Shown here: piece by piece, positions 36,771-46,734 of the stretch | Position numbering within the stretch: position 1 is the stretch's first letter | Layout: every line of letters begins with the position of its first letter | Assembly (NCBI RefSeq): GCF_004378855.1 | Contig: NZ_RYYL01000003.1 | Coordinates: 62,001-126,000, forward strand | Direction: 5' to 3' | DNA: 64,000 nucleotides | Origin: Campylobacter sp. US33a | GTDB taxonomy: Bacteria; Campylobacterota; Campylobacteria; Campylobacterales; Campylobacteraceae | The notes under the pieces: model-generated | What the model was told of the DNA's origin: nothing | What the model saw: only the letters and a program-made list of their open reading frames with translations | Database searches by the model: none | Program-made: the position numbers and the translations under genes

Positions 36771-38136
36771 GCTCTAACTCCGTTGTTTTTGGATAAACAA
36801 AAATAGAATTTCTTTTAACCACAATATGCTCTTTATTGTCTATGGCATAAGCTGTAATAATTATAGGGATAATACTGTCTTTTTTATCATCACTAGCCAA
36901 TTCCTTTATAGCCTTTAAAACAACTATTTTTTTAGCTTTTGCATTTGCCTCTAACTTAAATGGAGCACTTGGACGTACAATTTTAATATTTTTCTCATCA
37001 CTTCCTTGAATTTGAACATCAAAATAATACTCATGAGTTTTATTATCAGTATTTTGAAATAAAAGGGTATATGCATTGGTAATTTCTAAGCCATTTTGTT
37101 TGTTTTCTATGCTATAAAGTTCGCTACTACGATTGACATTTAAAAGCATATTTTCTTTAGTTTGACTCATTAAAATTAAAGCAATTAATGCTATAAGTAA
37201 AACAATACTGTAAGCAACAGTTCTAAATCTAAAATATTTTACTTTTTGTCTTGTTTTTATGGCTTCTGAACTAGTCCAATTAATTAAACTTGGACGATTA
37301 AATTTAGCTTGAATTTTAGAACATGCATCAGCACACTCAAGACAATTAATACAATCAAGCTGCATTCCTTGTCTAATATCAATATGTGTAGGACATACAC
37401 TTACACAAGCTTCACAACCTATACATTCGCCTTCTGGTGGTTTTTTATAAAGCTTAGTTTTACCATCATACACTACTCCGCCTCTTTGATCATCATAAAT
37501 CACTTGCACAGTATGCCGATCAAACATTACTGATTGAATTCTTGCATAAGGACAAACATAAACACAAAATTTTTCCGCCAAATAAGTTACATCTAAAGTC
37601 AAAAATAAAGAAGCACAAAAGATAATTCCCATAAGCAACAAATGCTCACTAGGATTTTGTATATATACAAAAAAATCTTCAGGCGGTATAAAATACCAAA
37701 GCAAATTACTCACAGCAATGATAGAAATACAATAAAACAACAATACGGCTATAATTTTTTTTATATAATCGCCCGAATATTCTTTTTGTTTATCTTGAAT
37801 GCTTTTGCGAATACCGAGTATTTTTGTTTGAATTAAATCCCTATAAATTACCCTAAAGATAGTTTGCGGACAACTCCACGCACACCAAACCCTACCAGCT
37901 AAAGTTGTAACAAAAAATATAGTTAAAAATAAACCAATAAGAACAAAGGGCATGAGATATAACTCTTGCGTATCAAATGCAGTAAATAATAAATTAAGTT
38001 TCTTATGATCAAAACTGAGTAAAAAAAAGTGATTGCCATTAATGGTAATAAAAGGCAATACAAAAATCACAATAGTTGTTAAACCATACCACCAATACCT
38101 TTTTAAAACATAATTTGTTATCTTACTCATTTGCAT
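36754..38136 (-). CDS. ccoG: Cytochrome cbb3 oxidase accessory protein CcoG (RdxA/FixG)
   Basis: A 460-residue membrane polyferredoxin needed for copper handling in cbb3 oxidase assembly. An N-terminal membrane part holds CAWSCPQ, and a cytosolic pair of 4Fe-4S sites is formed by CIGCEACVSVCP and CINCLECADAC (about residues 230-270). A C-terminal immunoglobulin-like domain follows the last helix. The ATG at 38136 has AAAGG 7 nt upstream. cmeR follows with an overlap. Confidence 0.93.
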   Translation of the reverse strand: MQMSKITNYVLKRYWWYGLTTIVIFVLPFITINGNHFFLLSFDHKKLNLLFTAFDTQELYLMPFVLIGLFLTIFFVTTLAGRVWCAWSCPQTIFRVIYRDLIQTKILGIRKSIQDKQKEYSGDYIKKIIAVLLFYCISIIAVSNLLWYFIPPEDFFVYIQNPSEHLLLMGIIFCASLFLTLDVTYLAEKFCVYVCPYARIQSVMFDRHTVQVIYDDQRGGVVYDGKTKLYKKPPEGECIGCEACVSVCPTHIDIRQGMQLDCINCLECADACSKIQAKFNRPSLINWTSSEAIKTRQKVKYFRFRTVAYSIVLLIALIALILMSQTKENMLLNVNRSSELYSIENKQNGLEITNAYTLLFQNTDNKTHEYYFDVQIQGSDEKNIKIVRPSAPFKLEANAKAKKIVVLKAIKELASDDKKDSIIPIIITAYAIDNKEHIVVKRNSIFVYPKTTELERARAK

Positions 38137-38238
38137 AAAAATACCTTTATATGAACTTAAAAATGCTTATATTATAACTCTTTAAAACTAAAAAATTTTT
38201 TAGTTTTAGCAAAAAAATATTAGCTGTTACAATTTTAA

Positions 38239-39438
38239 TCACTCGTTTCTTAAAGTATCTAAAATACTTACTTCAGTTGCTTTTTTAGCAGGATAATAAG
38301 AGGACAAAGCTACAATGACAGCAGAACCCAAAAGAGTTAAAATAAAATCAACTACAGACAAATCTAAAGGCAATTGACTAGATCCGTAAACATCTGCTGG
38401 AAGTTCTATAATATTAAAATTTCCTAAAATTCCCAAAACAATAAAGGCAAGTAAAGTACCCACCACCATACCACTTCCGCCTATAAAAATACCCAAAATA
38501 AAAAAACTTTTTTTAATTTCAATTTTGCTCGCTCCAAGTGCCAATAATAAAGCAATTTCAGAGCGTCTATTCATCACTAACATCAATAAAGAACTGACTA
38601 TATTCAAACTAGCAACTAAAATAATCAGCATTAAAACAATAAATAACACCCTTTTTTCCAAAGCCAATGCAGCAAAGAAATTTTGATTATTTTCCCACCA
38701 ACCAAAACTTGCATAATTATTTCCTAAAAAATCTTGAATTTTTTTCACATCATCAAATGGCTTTTGTGAATATACATGTATGCCATCATAGCCGTTGCTA
38801 TAAGATAAAACCTTGCGTAAAGCATCCACATCTGCATACATATAAGCCTTATCATAGAACAACAATCCCGAATGAAACTTCGCTTTTACATCGAAACGTT
38901 TGGTTTGCGGAATTAAAGAAAAACCACTGGCGTTTAAATTTGAAAATATTAAGGATAATTTATCATTTTTAGACAAAGAAAAACTATCCACAAGTGCAGA
39001 ACCAACTACAATATCAAAATCCGTTAATTCTTGGTCACCAATAGCCTTTTGTATTACTTCATTAATTTTAACTTCATCTTTAAATTTAACTCCAAATAAT
39101 ACTCCCCCTTCAAAACGATTAGTCCCTTTAATAATAACTTGAGTGCTAATATATGGACTAAAAAGCAAATTTGGAAATTGTTGTTTTAGCTTATCAACCA
39201 AAGCATCATCAACTTGTGCATAAAATTTTGGCACAATGGTAATAGGATAATTCATTACAAAAAAGCGTTTTTCAAACTCTTTATCAAAACCATTCATGAT
39301 AGCCATTGCAACAAGCAAAACACAAAGCCCTACACAAACTCCTAAAAAAGCCAAAAGCATAGAAAGCATGATAAAAGGTTGCTCTTTGTCAAAGCGCAAA
39401 TATTTAAAAAGCAGATATCTTAAAACGCTTTTTTTCAA
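38239..39438 (-). CDS. ABC transporter permease, LolC/LolE-like
   Basis: A 399-residue FtsX-family permease. One membrane helix near the N-terminus (about 22-50) is followed by a periplasmic MacB-type domain of about 200 residues, then three helices at the C-terminus (270-395). The pattern matches LolC/LolE, which extract lipoproteins from the inner membrane for LolA. No LolD ATPase is next to it. Its ATG overlaps the secA stop by 4 bp, and lolA lies nearby on the other strand. Confidence 0.87.
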   Translation of the reverse strand: MKKSVLRYLLFKYLRFDKEQPFIMLSMLLAFLGVCVGLCVLLVAMAIMNGFDKEFEKRFFVMNYPITIVPKFYAQVDDALVDKLKQQFPNLLFSPYISTQVIIKGTNRFEGGVLFGVKFKDEVKINEVIQKAIGDQELTDFDIVVGSALVDSFSLSKNDKLSLIFSNLNASGFSLIPQTKRFDVKAKFHSGLLFYDKAYMYADVDALRKVLSYSNGYDGIHVYSQKPFDDVKKIQDFLGNNYASFGWWENNQNFFAALALEKRVLFIVLMLIILVASLNIVSSLLMLVMNRRSEIALLLALGASKIEIKKSFFILGIFIGGSGMVVGTLLAFIVLGILGNFNIIELPADVYGSSQLPLDLSVVDFILTLLGSAVIVALSSYYPAKKATEVSILDTLRNE

Positions 39439-41972
39439 GCTAAAATTCCTTGTTTAGGACCACTTTTACCATGACATTCTTTAAATTTCTTGCCACTTCC
39501 ACAAGGACAAAGTGCATTTCTTGGAACTCTTTTAAAATCTTGATTTGAAATACTTTGATTTTCTTCATTTTCCAAATTTTCACCTTGATTTTCTCTGGTT
39601 AAAACAATACTAAAAAGCAATTTAATACTATCAAATTTAATACGCTCTACAAGCTCTAAGAAAAGATTATAACTTTCTTTTTTATATTCAACAAGTGGAT
39701 CTTTTTGATTATATCCACGAAGTCCAATTCCAGTTTTTAAAACATCCATTTGATACAAATGTTCACGCCAAGCATTGTCTAAAACTTGAAGATATAAAAT
39801 TCTTTCAATGCGTCTAAGTTCTACACTTGGGACATCTTTCATTTTTTCATTATAAGCATTTTCTAGCTTTTCATTTAATTTTGATTCAATTTCTACTGCG
39901 CTTAAATTCAAAAAGTCTTGTTCTAAAAGTTCCACAGAACATTCATGCAAAACCCTCTGTTTTATTTTTTCAAAATCAAAATTTTCATTTACACCATTCA
40001 TTGTATCATTTATTAAATTTACACTATATTCAGAAATATTTTGACTGATTTTTGCACGGATATCAAATTCTTCATCCAAAAGTTCGTTACGATAGTGATA
40101 AATAGTTTTTCTTTGCTCATTTGCTACATCATCATATTCAAGCAAGTGTTTTCTGCTTTCAAAATGTAAACTCTCAACCTTTTTTTGTGCATTTTCAACC
40201 GCTCTTGTAACTATGCTTGATTCTATATGCTCGCCCTCTTTTATCCCTAAACGCTCCATAATATTTTTAATGCGATCACCGCCAAAAATTCTTAAAAGAT
40301 TATCTTCTACACTTAAATAAAAACGACTAATACCTGGATCACCTTGTCTTCCCGCACGACCACGGAGCTGATTATCAATTCTACGACTCTCGTGTCTTTC
40401 TGTACCTATGATATAAAGTCCACCCAAAGCCCTTATTTCATCATCGATCTTTATATCTACACCACGACCTGCCATATTTGTAGCAATAGTTACTGCGCCT
40501 TTTTTACCCGCATCTTGTATGATTAAGGCTTCTTGTTCGTGATTTTTCGCATTTAAGACATGGTGGGGGATTCTTTCCTTAACAAGCATATTATGAAAAA
40601 CCTCACTTCTTTCAATGCTTGCAGTTCCTACAAGCACAGGCTGTCCTTTTTTATGAGCTATTTTAATTTCTTCAATAACAGCCTTAAATTTTTCATCTTG
40701 AGTTTTATAAATTAAATCATCTTTATCTTGTCTTTTAATAGGAATATTTGTAGGAATTGAAATAACATCTAAATTATAAATTTGAGAAAATTCCGTCGCT
40801 TCAGTTTGTGCTGTCCCTGTCATACCGGCTAATTTCTTATACATTCTAAAATAATTTTGGAAAGTGATATCAGCCAAAGTTTGACTTTCTTCTTGAATTT
40901 TTACATCTTCTTTAGCTTCTAAAGCTTGATGAAGTCCATCGCTAAAACGGCGTCCTTCGCTTAAACGACCCGTAAATTCATCTACAATTACAACTTCATT
41001 ATTTCTTAAAACATAATGCACATCTTTTTCAAAAAGATTATGAGCTTTTAGAGCTTGATCAAGTTGATGGGCCAAAATAGCGTTATCAAGGCTATATAAA
41101 TTTTCAACACCAAACAATTTTTCAGCCTTTGAAATGCCCTCTTCAGTGATAAGTATAGTTCTATTTTTTTCATCTACAACAAAATCGCCTTCAGGTTTTT
41201 CAGGAGGTAAAACCGCTTGTGCACGCTTCATTTGCTTAGCTACTTCATTAGCCTTGATATAGCCATCTAAAGTCCTATTTGCTGGACCACTAATAATTAA
41301 AGGAGTTCTTGCCTCGTCAATTAAAATACTATCCACCTCATCAACAATTACAAAATTATGCTCTCTTTGAACTTTTTCTGCCTTTGAAAATTTCATATTA
41401 TCGCGCAAATAATCAAAACCAAATTCATTATTTGTCCCATAAGTGATATCGCAATTATAAGCTTGCCTATTTGCCTCATCATTAAACTGATTAGACAAAA
41501 TAACGCCAACGCTAAAACCTAAGAAATTATAAATTGCACTCATCTGCTCTGCATCTCTTTTAGCTAAATAATCATTTACGGTTACAACATGCACACCCTT
41601 GCCACTCATAGCATTTAAAACTACTGGTAAAGTAGCCACAAGAGTTTTACCTTCCCCTGTTTTCATTTCTGCAATCTTACCTTCATGCAAAACCATACCG
41701 CCAATCAATTGCACATCAAAATGACGCATATTTAGCGTCCTTTTACCCACTTCTCTAACGATAGCAAAAACATCATTTAAAATACTATCCAAACTTATAT
41801 TTTCTTTGATTACCTTATCTTTTAAATCCGCAAAAACTTTTTTTAAATCCTCATCGCTAAGCTTTTGATATTTTTCTTCTAAAGCATTTATTTGCGCTAC
41901 TCTTTTAAAGTATTTTTTTATAGCTCTAGCGTTTTTTGTTCCAAAAATTGCTTTTACAATATTTAAAAACAT
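39435..41972 (-). CDS. secA: Preprotein translocase ATPase SecA
   Basis: An 845-residue motor of the Sec pathway. [14 protein letters not shown] is Walker [17 protein letters not shown] is the DEVD box, and [13 protein letters not shown] is the second helicase motif. The C-terminus carries the zinc motif [14 protein letters not shown] that binds SecB or ribosomes. The gene is divergent from lolA, with a TATAAT about 36 bp upstream of its ATG. Confidence 0.98.
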   Translation of the reverse strand: MFLNIVKAIFGTKNARAIKKYFKRVAQINALEEKYQKLSDEDLKKVFADLKDKVIKENISLDSILNDVFAIVREVGKRTLNMRHFDVQLIGGMVLHEGKIAEMKTGEGKTLVATLPVVLNAMSGKGVHVVTVNDYLAKRDAEQMSAIYNFLGFSVGVILSNQFNDEANRQAYNCDITYGTNNEFGFDYLRDNMKFSKAEKVQREHNFVIVDEVDSILIDEARTPLIISGPANRTLDGYIKANEVAKQMKRAQAVLPPEKPEGDFVVDEKNRTILITEEGISKAEKLFGVENLYSLDNAILAHQLDQALKAHNLFEKDVHYVLRNNEVVIVDEFTGRLSEGRRFSDGLHQALEAKEDVKIQEESQTLADITFQNYFRMYKKLAGMTGTAQTEATEFSQIYNLDVISIPTNIPIKRQDKDDLIYKTQDEKFKAVIEEIKIAHKKGQPVLVGTASIERSEVFHNMLVKERIPHHVLNAKNHEQEALIIQDAGKKGAVTIATNMAGRGVDIKIDDEIRALGGLYIIGTERHESRRIDNQLRGRAGRQGDPGISRFYLSVEDNLLRIFGGDRIKNIMERLGIKEGEHIESSIVTRAVENAQKKVESLHFESRKHLLEYDDVANEQRKTIYHYRNELLDEEFDIRAKISQNISEYSVNLINDTMNGVNENFDFEKIKQRVLHECSVELLEQDFLNLSAVEIESKLNEKLENAYNEKMKDVPSVELRRIERILYLQVLDNAWREHLYQMDVLKTGIGLRGYNQKDPLVEYKKESYNLFLELVERIKFDSIKLLFSIVLTRENQGENLENEENQSISNQDFKRVPRNALCPCGSGKKFKECHGKSGPKQGILA

Positions 41973-42007
41973 CTTTAACCTTTTTCATTTAAATTTCATA
42001 AGTTGTG

Positions 42008-42013
42008 ATTATA
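42008..42013 (-). promoter_or_regulatory. Putative -10 box of secA
   Basis: The minus strand reads TATAAT, 36 bp upstream of the secA ATG. An AAAGG site lies next to the ATG. Confidence 0.45.
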
Positions 42014-42076
42014 ACTTTTATTTAATTAATCTTAGCTAGAATATCTTTAAAATTTGTTATTTTTTGGAGCAAATCA

Positions 42077-42583
42077 ATGAAAATTTTATTTTTTCTTATC
42101 TTGATCGGTGTAAAAATTTTAGCTTTTGATCCTAAATTTAAAACTTTTTCGAGTGATTTTTTACAAAGAGTAGATTCAAAATCAAATTCAATTGAGTATA
42201 AAGGCAATTTCATCTTAACGCAAAATCAAGCTTTTTGGAATTACACCTATCCCAGCAATAAACAAATCTATATCCAAAACAATGAAATTATCATCATTGA
42301 ACACGATCTAGAACAAGCCATTTTCGCCAAACTTCAAACCCTACCTAATTTAAGTAAAATTTTCAAACAAGCCACAAAAATTGATACAAATCTTTATGAG
42401 GCAAAATATCAAAATATAACTTATAAAATTACCCTAGAAAATGATGAAATCAAAAGCATCTCTTATCAAGACGAGCTAGAAAATATCATTACTATTGTTT
42501 TAAACAATGTCAAGCGCGACGAGATTATTGATAAACAAATTTTTGAAGCAAAAATCCCGCCACACTATGACACAATTTATTAA
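42077..42583 (+). CDS. lolA: Outer-membrane lipoprotein carrier LolA
   Basis: A 168-residue periplasmic carrier with a signal peptide (residues 1-17, ending ILAF). KSNSIEYKGNFILTQNQAFWNY fits the LolA half-barrel. It receives lipoproteins from the LolCDE complex; a LolC/E-like permease is encoded 2.6 kb away. The ATG has TTGGAGC before it. Its stop overlaps the convergent FliL-like gene by 4 bp. Confidence 0.88.
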   Translation: MKILFFLILIGVKILAFDPKFKTFSSDFLQRVDSKSNSIEYKGNFILTQNQAFWNYTYPSNKQIYIQNNEIIIIEHDLEQAIFAKLQTLPNLSKIFKQATKIDTNLYEAKYQNITYKITLENDEIKSISYQDELENIITIVLNNVKRDEIIDKQIFEAKIPPHYDTIY

Positions 42584-43191
42584 TTAGTAGGATCAAATTT
42601 TATATCAAAGCCTGTGGAATTTTTTTCTACACTTTGATTATTTTCTAATTGCTTTAAAATTTGTTCGTTTAATTTTTCTTTTAAACTAGGTAAATTTATA
42701 TCGTCGCTTCCATTTTCATCTTGAAAAAGAGTATCAATTTGTTTGATTTTAAAGGGTTGATTTTTTTGCATTTTCTGAATTTCTTCTTTAGGTTTTGTGC
42801 CTTTTATCTCATTTTTTTCATCAATATTTTGCAAAAAACGCTTAAACTCTTCCAAATCAAATTCTTTTACCCCATTTAAAGAAATGAAATAAATATTTTT
42901 AATCTGCAATTTATATTTTTTATTTATAAATTTTATAAGCGTTTCTTTAAATTTATTTTTCCCAAGTTCTGTAAAAATATCTTCATAAAAAAAACTCGAA
43001 ATCACAGTATTAATACTGTCTTTAATTTTGGCGCTATTTTGCTCTAAATTTTGCCCTTCAAATTCCAAAGTCATTTCAATTTTTTTCAACGCATTTATTG
43101 TGCTTTTAGAATACAAATCTGTTCTAAAGTTTTCTATCACCAAAGCCTTTAGTGCTAAAACGCTTATAAATAAACATAATAAAATCTTCAT
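42580..43191 (-). CDS. Exported protein with a FliL-like C-terminal region
   Basis: A 203-residue protein with a cleavable signal (residues 1-16). The segment of about residues 30-110 (SKIKDSINTVISSFFYEDI type helix, GKNKFKETLIKFIN, then IKNIYFISLNG) has the pattern of FliL, the stator-associated flagellar protein: a beta strand, an amphipathic helix with GK, and a final strand. The second half is charged and probably disordered. The FliL comparison is mine and unverified. It is coupled to the helicase gene (4-bp overlap). Confidence 0.7.
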   Translation of the reverse strand: MKILLCLFISVLALKALVIENFRTDLYSKSTINALKKIEMTLEFEGQNLEQNSAKIKDSINTVISSFFYEDIFTELGKNKFKETLIKFINKKYKLQIKNIYFISLNGVKEFDLEEFKRFLQNIDEKNEIKGTKPKEEIQKMQKNQPFKIKQIDTLFQDENGSDDINLPSLKEKLNEQILKQLENNQSVEKNSTGFDIKFDPTN

Positions 43192-44510
43192 ATTATCCCT
43201 TCTTCTAAATTTAAAAAATGCGTTTGTTTGTAAAACTCTAATACTTTTATATCAAATTTTAAAATTTGTTTAAAATATAATTTAAAATCCATATTTTTTG
43301 AATAAAAAATTCTTAAAAAATTTGGATCAATCGCTCTAGAAAGCGCCACATAAAGTTGGCCATTCTCAAAAATATTATCTATATCACAAATTAATTTTTC
43401 TATACTCATTCCTTGCGATTTGTGTATGGTAATAGCATAAGCAAGTTTGATAGGAAATTGTATCATTTTAGCACGAATTTGCTCATCAATTTTATCCTCT
43501 TGCAAATTCAATTCTTCAAGAGCAAAAGCATATGGTTCAAGGATAATTTCTTGATTATTGCTTTTACGAATTTTTAAATAAATTTGATCCTCTTGCTCAA
43601 TAATATCACTAATAATCCCTTGCTCTCCATTATAATATCCTGTATCAAAATTATTAATACAAAAAATAATCTTAGCCCCAATTTTCACCTTCAGCTCTTC
43701 AGCCACATTAAGACTCTTAACCCAGTTAATCAAAATAAAATCATCTAATTTTTCATCAATTTTAATTAATTTTGATTTCAAAATTATGGGTTTTGAATGA
43801 AGTTTTTCAAGCTCTTGCTCATTGATTAAATCCGCCTTTTTATTTATCCCGCAAAGCAAAGTATAATCATTATTTAAGCCTATTTCTTGGGTAATAAAAT
43901 TTTGAAAATAAGACACAATTTCTTCATCTAAAAATCCCTTTCGCAAAGCGGATAAATGAGAGTAAAATTGAATATTATTGGTTCGTTTTGCATTATTTAA
44001 ACCAAGATTTATGAATGCAAAATCTCTCCACGCAAAAGAATCAAAGGCATAAAAACCCTGAGTAAATAAAGATTTATCTTCAGTTTTTACTACAGGAGGT
44101 AATTGAAAAAAATCCCCCACAACAAGTAATTTTCCATCAAATTCAGAATTTTTAAGTCTATAATAAATCATTTCAAAAACACTTGCACTAACCATAGAGA
44201 TTTCATCAATGATAATCAAATGCGTCTTTTTTAAAATTTTCCTAAGTTTAATCAACTTATCCTTTTGTTTTCTATCATAAACCATTAATTCATCAAAATT
44301 CAAACAACGGCCTAAGGCAAAAAAACTATGCAAAGTAACTCCACCAATATTCAAAGCTGAAATTGCACTAGAACCCAAAGCTACAACATTTTTACCCTTA
44401 TTTTTATAAGTTTTTTTAACTTCTAAAGTCAAATAAGACTTTCCAACTCCAGCACCACCACTTAAAAAAACATTATCTTTTTCCAAAAATTTTAAAATTT
44501 TATCCGTCAT
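43188..44510 (-). CDS. SF1 DNA helicase (PIF1/RecD2-like)
   Basis: A 440-residue ATPase. Walker A is GGAGVGKS at residues 18-25, Walker B is IIDEISMV near 97, and motif VI is YAITIHKSQGMSIEKL near 362. The layout is PIF1/RecD-type superfamily 1B, with no N-terminal extension. A housekeeping role in replication or fork repair is likely but unspecific. It is first in a two-gene minus operon with AAGGA 8 nt before the ATG. Confidence 0.9.
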   Translation of the reverse strand: MTDKILKFLEKDNVFLSGGAGVGKSYLTLEVKKTYKNKGKNVVALGSSAISALNIGGVTLHSFFALGRCLNFDELMVYDRKQKDKLIKLRKILKKTHLIIIDEISMVSASVFEMIYYRLKNSEFDGKLLVVGDFFQLPPVVKTEDKSLFTQGFYAFDSFAWRDFAFINLGLNNAKRTNNIQFYSHLSALRKGFLDEEIVSYFQNFITQEIGLNNDYTLLCGINKKADLINEQELEKLHSKPIILKSKLIKIDEKLDDFILINWVKSLNVAEELKVKIGAKIIFCINNFDTGYYNGEQGIISDIIEQEDQIYLKIRKSNNQEIILEPYAFALEELNLQEDKIDEQIRAKMIQFPIKLAYAITIHKSQGMSIEKLICDIDNIFENGQLYVALSRAIDPNFLRIFYSKNMDFKLYFKQILKFDIKVLEFYKQTHFLNLEEGII

Positions 44511-44564
44511 TGTTTTTATTCCTTAGTTATAATTATATCTTTATTTTAAAAATAAAAGCGGGGT

Positions 44565-45878
44565 GTGATGAAATACTTTTTTCTTTTTGGCATTTTTATT
44601 TTTTTTATTTCTTGTTCTAGCAAAAATTTACCTTCCAATTATCTTGAATTTAAATATGAGCAAAATATCAGCATCTTACCAACCCTTGATGAAAATCAAA
44701 ATTTTGTTTTAAATGATTACAAAAAAAACTTTTTTTCTCCTTGGCATATGAAAATCACCCACAAAAATCCAGAGCAAATCTTTTGGTCTTTTAATTTCTA
44801 TATGAATACTCAAAAAGAATTTTATTTCTTTAATAAACAAAAAATTCCAAAAACTTGGTTTGAAAAACAAATCACAAATGCCAATGCAAAAGATTTTTTA
44901 AAAATCAACAAAAAAGCACTTGTGATTAAAAATTCCTTACTAAAAAACTTGCCCGTGGATACTCCTATCTTACTTGATCCTTTTAAGCAAGGCGAAGGGA
45001 TACCTTTTGATTATGCTCAAGATTCTGTTCTTAATATCGCAAGTGCCATTTTAGTATCTCATTATACTCTAGATAAACGCTTTGTTTTCGTTAATACTGA
45101 AAGCGGCTGGGGTTTTATCCCTGCGCAAAATATAGAATTTTTTAGCGACAAAAGAGCAAAAATTTATGAAAATTTAAATTTCATCACTCCTTTGAAGGAC
45201 AAATTTCCTATTTATGATAAAGACGATAACTTCATATTTCAAACCCGTATTGGAGCTTTATATCCTTATTATAGTGAAGATAAAAATTTTTATTTTGGAA
45301 AAATTGGTTCTTTAAAATTTAAATTTCCAAAATCAAAAGCGGTAAAATTTCCTTTGGAATTTAATGAGAATAATTTAAAATCTCAACTCACTCAGCTTCT
45401 AGCTTTGCCTTATGGATGGGGAGGATATAACTATGAAAGGGATTGCTCTTTATTTTTAAGAGATGTCTTTGCTCCTTTTGGATTATATATGCCACGAAAT
45501 TCAAAAGCACAAAGTGAATATTTTACCCAATTTAATATCAGCAAATTAAGCAATCAACAAAAACAAATTTTCCTCAAGAAATACGCCAAGACTTATTTAA
45601 CTCTACTTTATATGAAAGGTCATATTATGCTTTATGCGGGGACTATTAATGATGATATTTTAGCCCTGCATAGTGCTTGGGGCGTTAAAACAAAAGATGA
45701 TGGACGCTTATTAATCGCCAAAAATGCCATTACAACACTTGATATTGCTAGCGACAAGAAAGAAGTCGATAGCAAAGATTTATTTATTTCAAGACTTAGT
45801 GCGGTAAGTTTTTTATCTTTAAGCCAAGAAGAAAAAGAAGAAATTTCAAATTATCTTCAAAATATCAATTCTCATTAG
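44565..45878 (+). CDS. NlpC/P60 peptidoglycan hydrolase lipoprotein with SH3 domains
   Basis: A 437-residue protein. The lipobox FISCS (Cys17) anchors it. Middle SH3-type domains span about 100-260, and a NlpC/P60 cysteine peptidase domain occupies 275-410. GWGGYNYERDCSLFLRDVF holds the catalytic Cys, GHIMLYAG the His and ALHSAWG the third residue. It should cut gamma-D-Glu to diaminopimelate bonds in stem peptides. Its end overlaps the convergent dat gene by 14 bp. Confidence 0.88.
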   Translation: MMKYFFLFGIFIFFISCSSKNLPSNYLEFKYEQNISILPTLDENQNFVLNDYKKNFFSPWHMKITHKNPEQIFWSFNFYMNTQKEFYFFNKQKIPKTWFEKQITNANAKDFLKINKKALVIKNSLLKNLPVDTPILLDPFKQGEGIPFDYAQDSVLNIASAILVSHYTLDKRFVFVNTESGWGFIPAQNIEFFSDKRAKIYENLNFITPLKDKFPIYDKDDNFIFQTRIGALYPYYSEDKNFYFGKIGSLKFKFPKSKAVKFPLEFNENNLKSQLTQLLALPYGWGGYNYERDCSLFLRDVFAPFGLYMPRNSKAQSEYFTQFNISKLSNQQKQIFLKKYAKTYLTLLYMKGHIMLYAGTINDDILALHSAWGVKTKDDGRLLIAKNAITTLDIASDKKEVDSKDLFISRLSAVSFLSLSQEEKEEISNYLQNINSH

Positions 45879-46731
45879 CTTCTGCTAAAATTTTCTCTAC
45901 ATATTTTTGACGAAGTTTTGGAACAAATTCGCCAATTTTTCCATCATTAATCAACTTACCATCAGCTTTAATCACAGGCACTAGCAAAAGGGTTGCTGCA
46001 GAAATAAAAACCTCATCAGCCTCATAAACTTCATCCATACTAAAGGCTCTTTCTTCAATCATAAGCCCAACTTCTTTAGCAAATTTTAAAATATTTTTAC
46101 GACGAATTCCAGGCAGTATTTCATTTGAAAAAGGCTTGGTAATTAAAGTTTTATTTTTAATGATGAAAGCCGAAGAACTCGAACCCTCATTTACCTTACC
46201 ATTTTCAATCATAAAAGCCTCATCAGCATTTGCCACAACAGCCTTTTCTTTTGCCATACATTGTGCTAAAAGCGAAATAGATTTTATATCGCGTCTTTTC
46301 CATCTTATATCACTCACGCTAACAATACTAATGCCTTTATCTTTTAACTCATTATCAAGCACTTTGCTTTCAAACACAAAAGCCATCACAGTGGGTTTTA
46401 AACCTTTTAAAAAAGCAAAATCCCTTGAAGCAACTCCACGCGTTATTTGTATATAAATTCCGCCTTCTTTAAGAGAATTTATATTGATTAACTCTTTTAA
46501 AATATTTTCAAATTCTTCTTTTTCATAAGGCAAAACCAATTGTATTGCCTCTAAACTACGCTTAAATCTCTCCCAAAACTCTTCCTTATCAACCATTTTA
46601 CTTTTGATAGCAGGTATTACCTCATAAATTCCGTCTCCAAAAATAAAACCCCTATCAAAAACACTCACTTTTGCCTCGCAAGACTTTAAAAACTCACCAT
46701 TTAAAAAAATCATTTCCTTTTCTTGCATCAT
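45865..46731 (-). CDS. dat: D-amino-acid aminotransferase (class IV PLP enzyme)
   Basis: A 288-residue fold-type IV transaminase. FDRGFIFGDGIYEVIPA is the N-terminal block. YIQITRGVASRDFAFL and DIRWKRRDIKSISLL carry the DAAT-type Arg and the PLP Lys150. The RG-x-A-x-R-x-F pattern favours D-alanine/D-glutamate transamination over the branched-chain type, though aminodeoxychorismate lyase is a relative. It starts 4 bp after the glycosyltransferase stop, and its AAAGG site lies within that gene's last codons, so the two are coupled. Confidence 0.85.
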   Translation of the reverse strand: MMQEKEMIFLNGEFLKSCEAKVSVFDRGFIFGDGIYEVIPAIKSKMVDKEEFWERFKRSLEAIQLVLPYEKEEFENILKELININSLKEGGIYIQITRGVASRDFAFLKGLKPTVMAFVFESKVLDNELKDKGISIVSVSDIRWKRRDIKSISLLAQCMAKEKAVVANADEAFMIENGKVNEGSSSSAFIIKNKTLITKPFSNEILPGIRRKNILKFAKEVGLMIEERAFSMDEVYEADEVFISAATLLLVPVIKADGKLINDGKIGEFVPKLRQKYVEKILAEANEN

Positions 46732-46734
46732 TTT

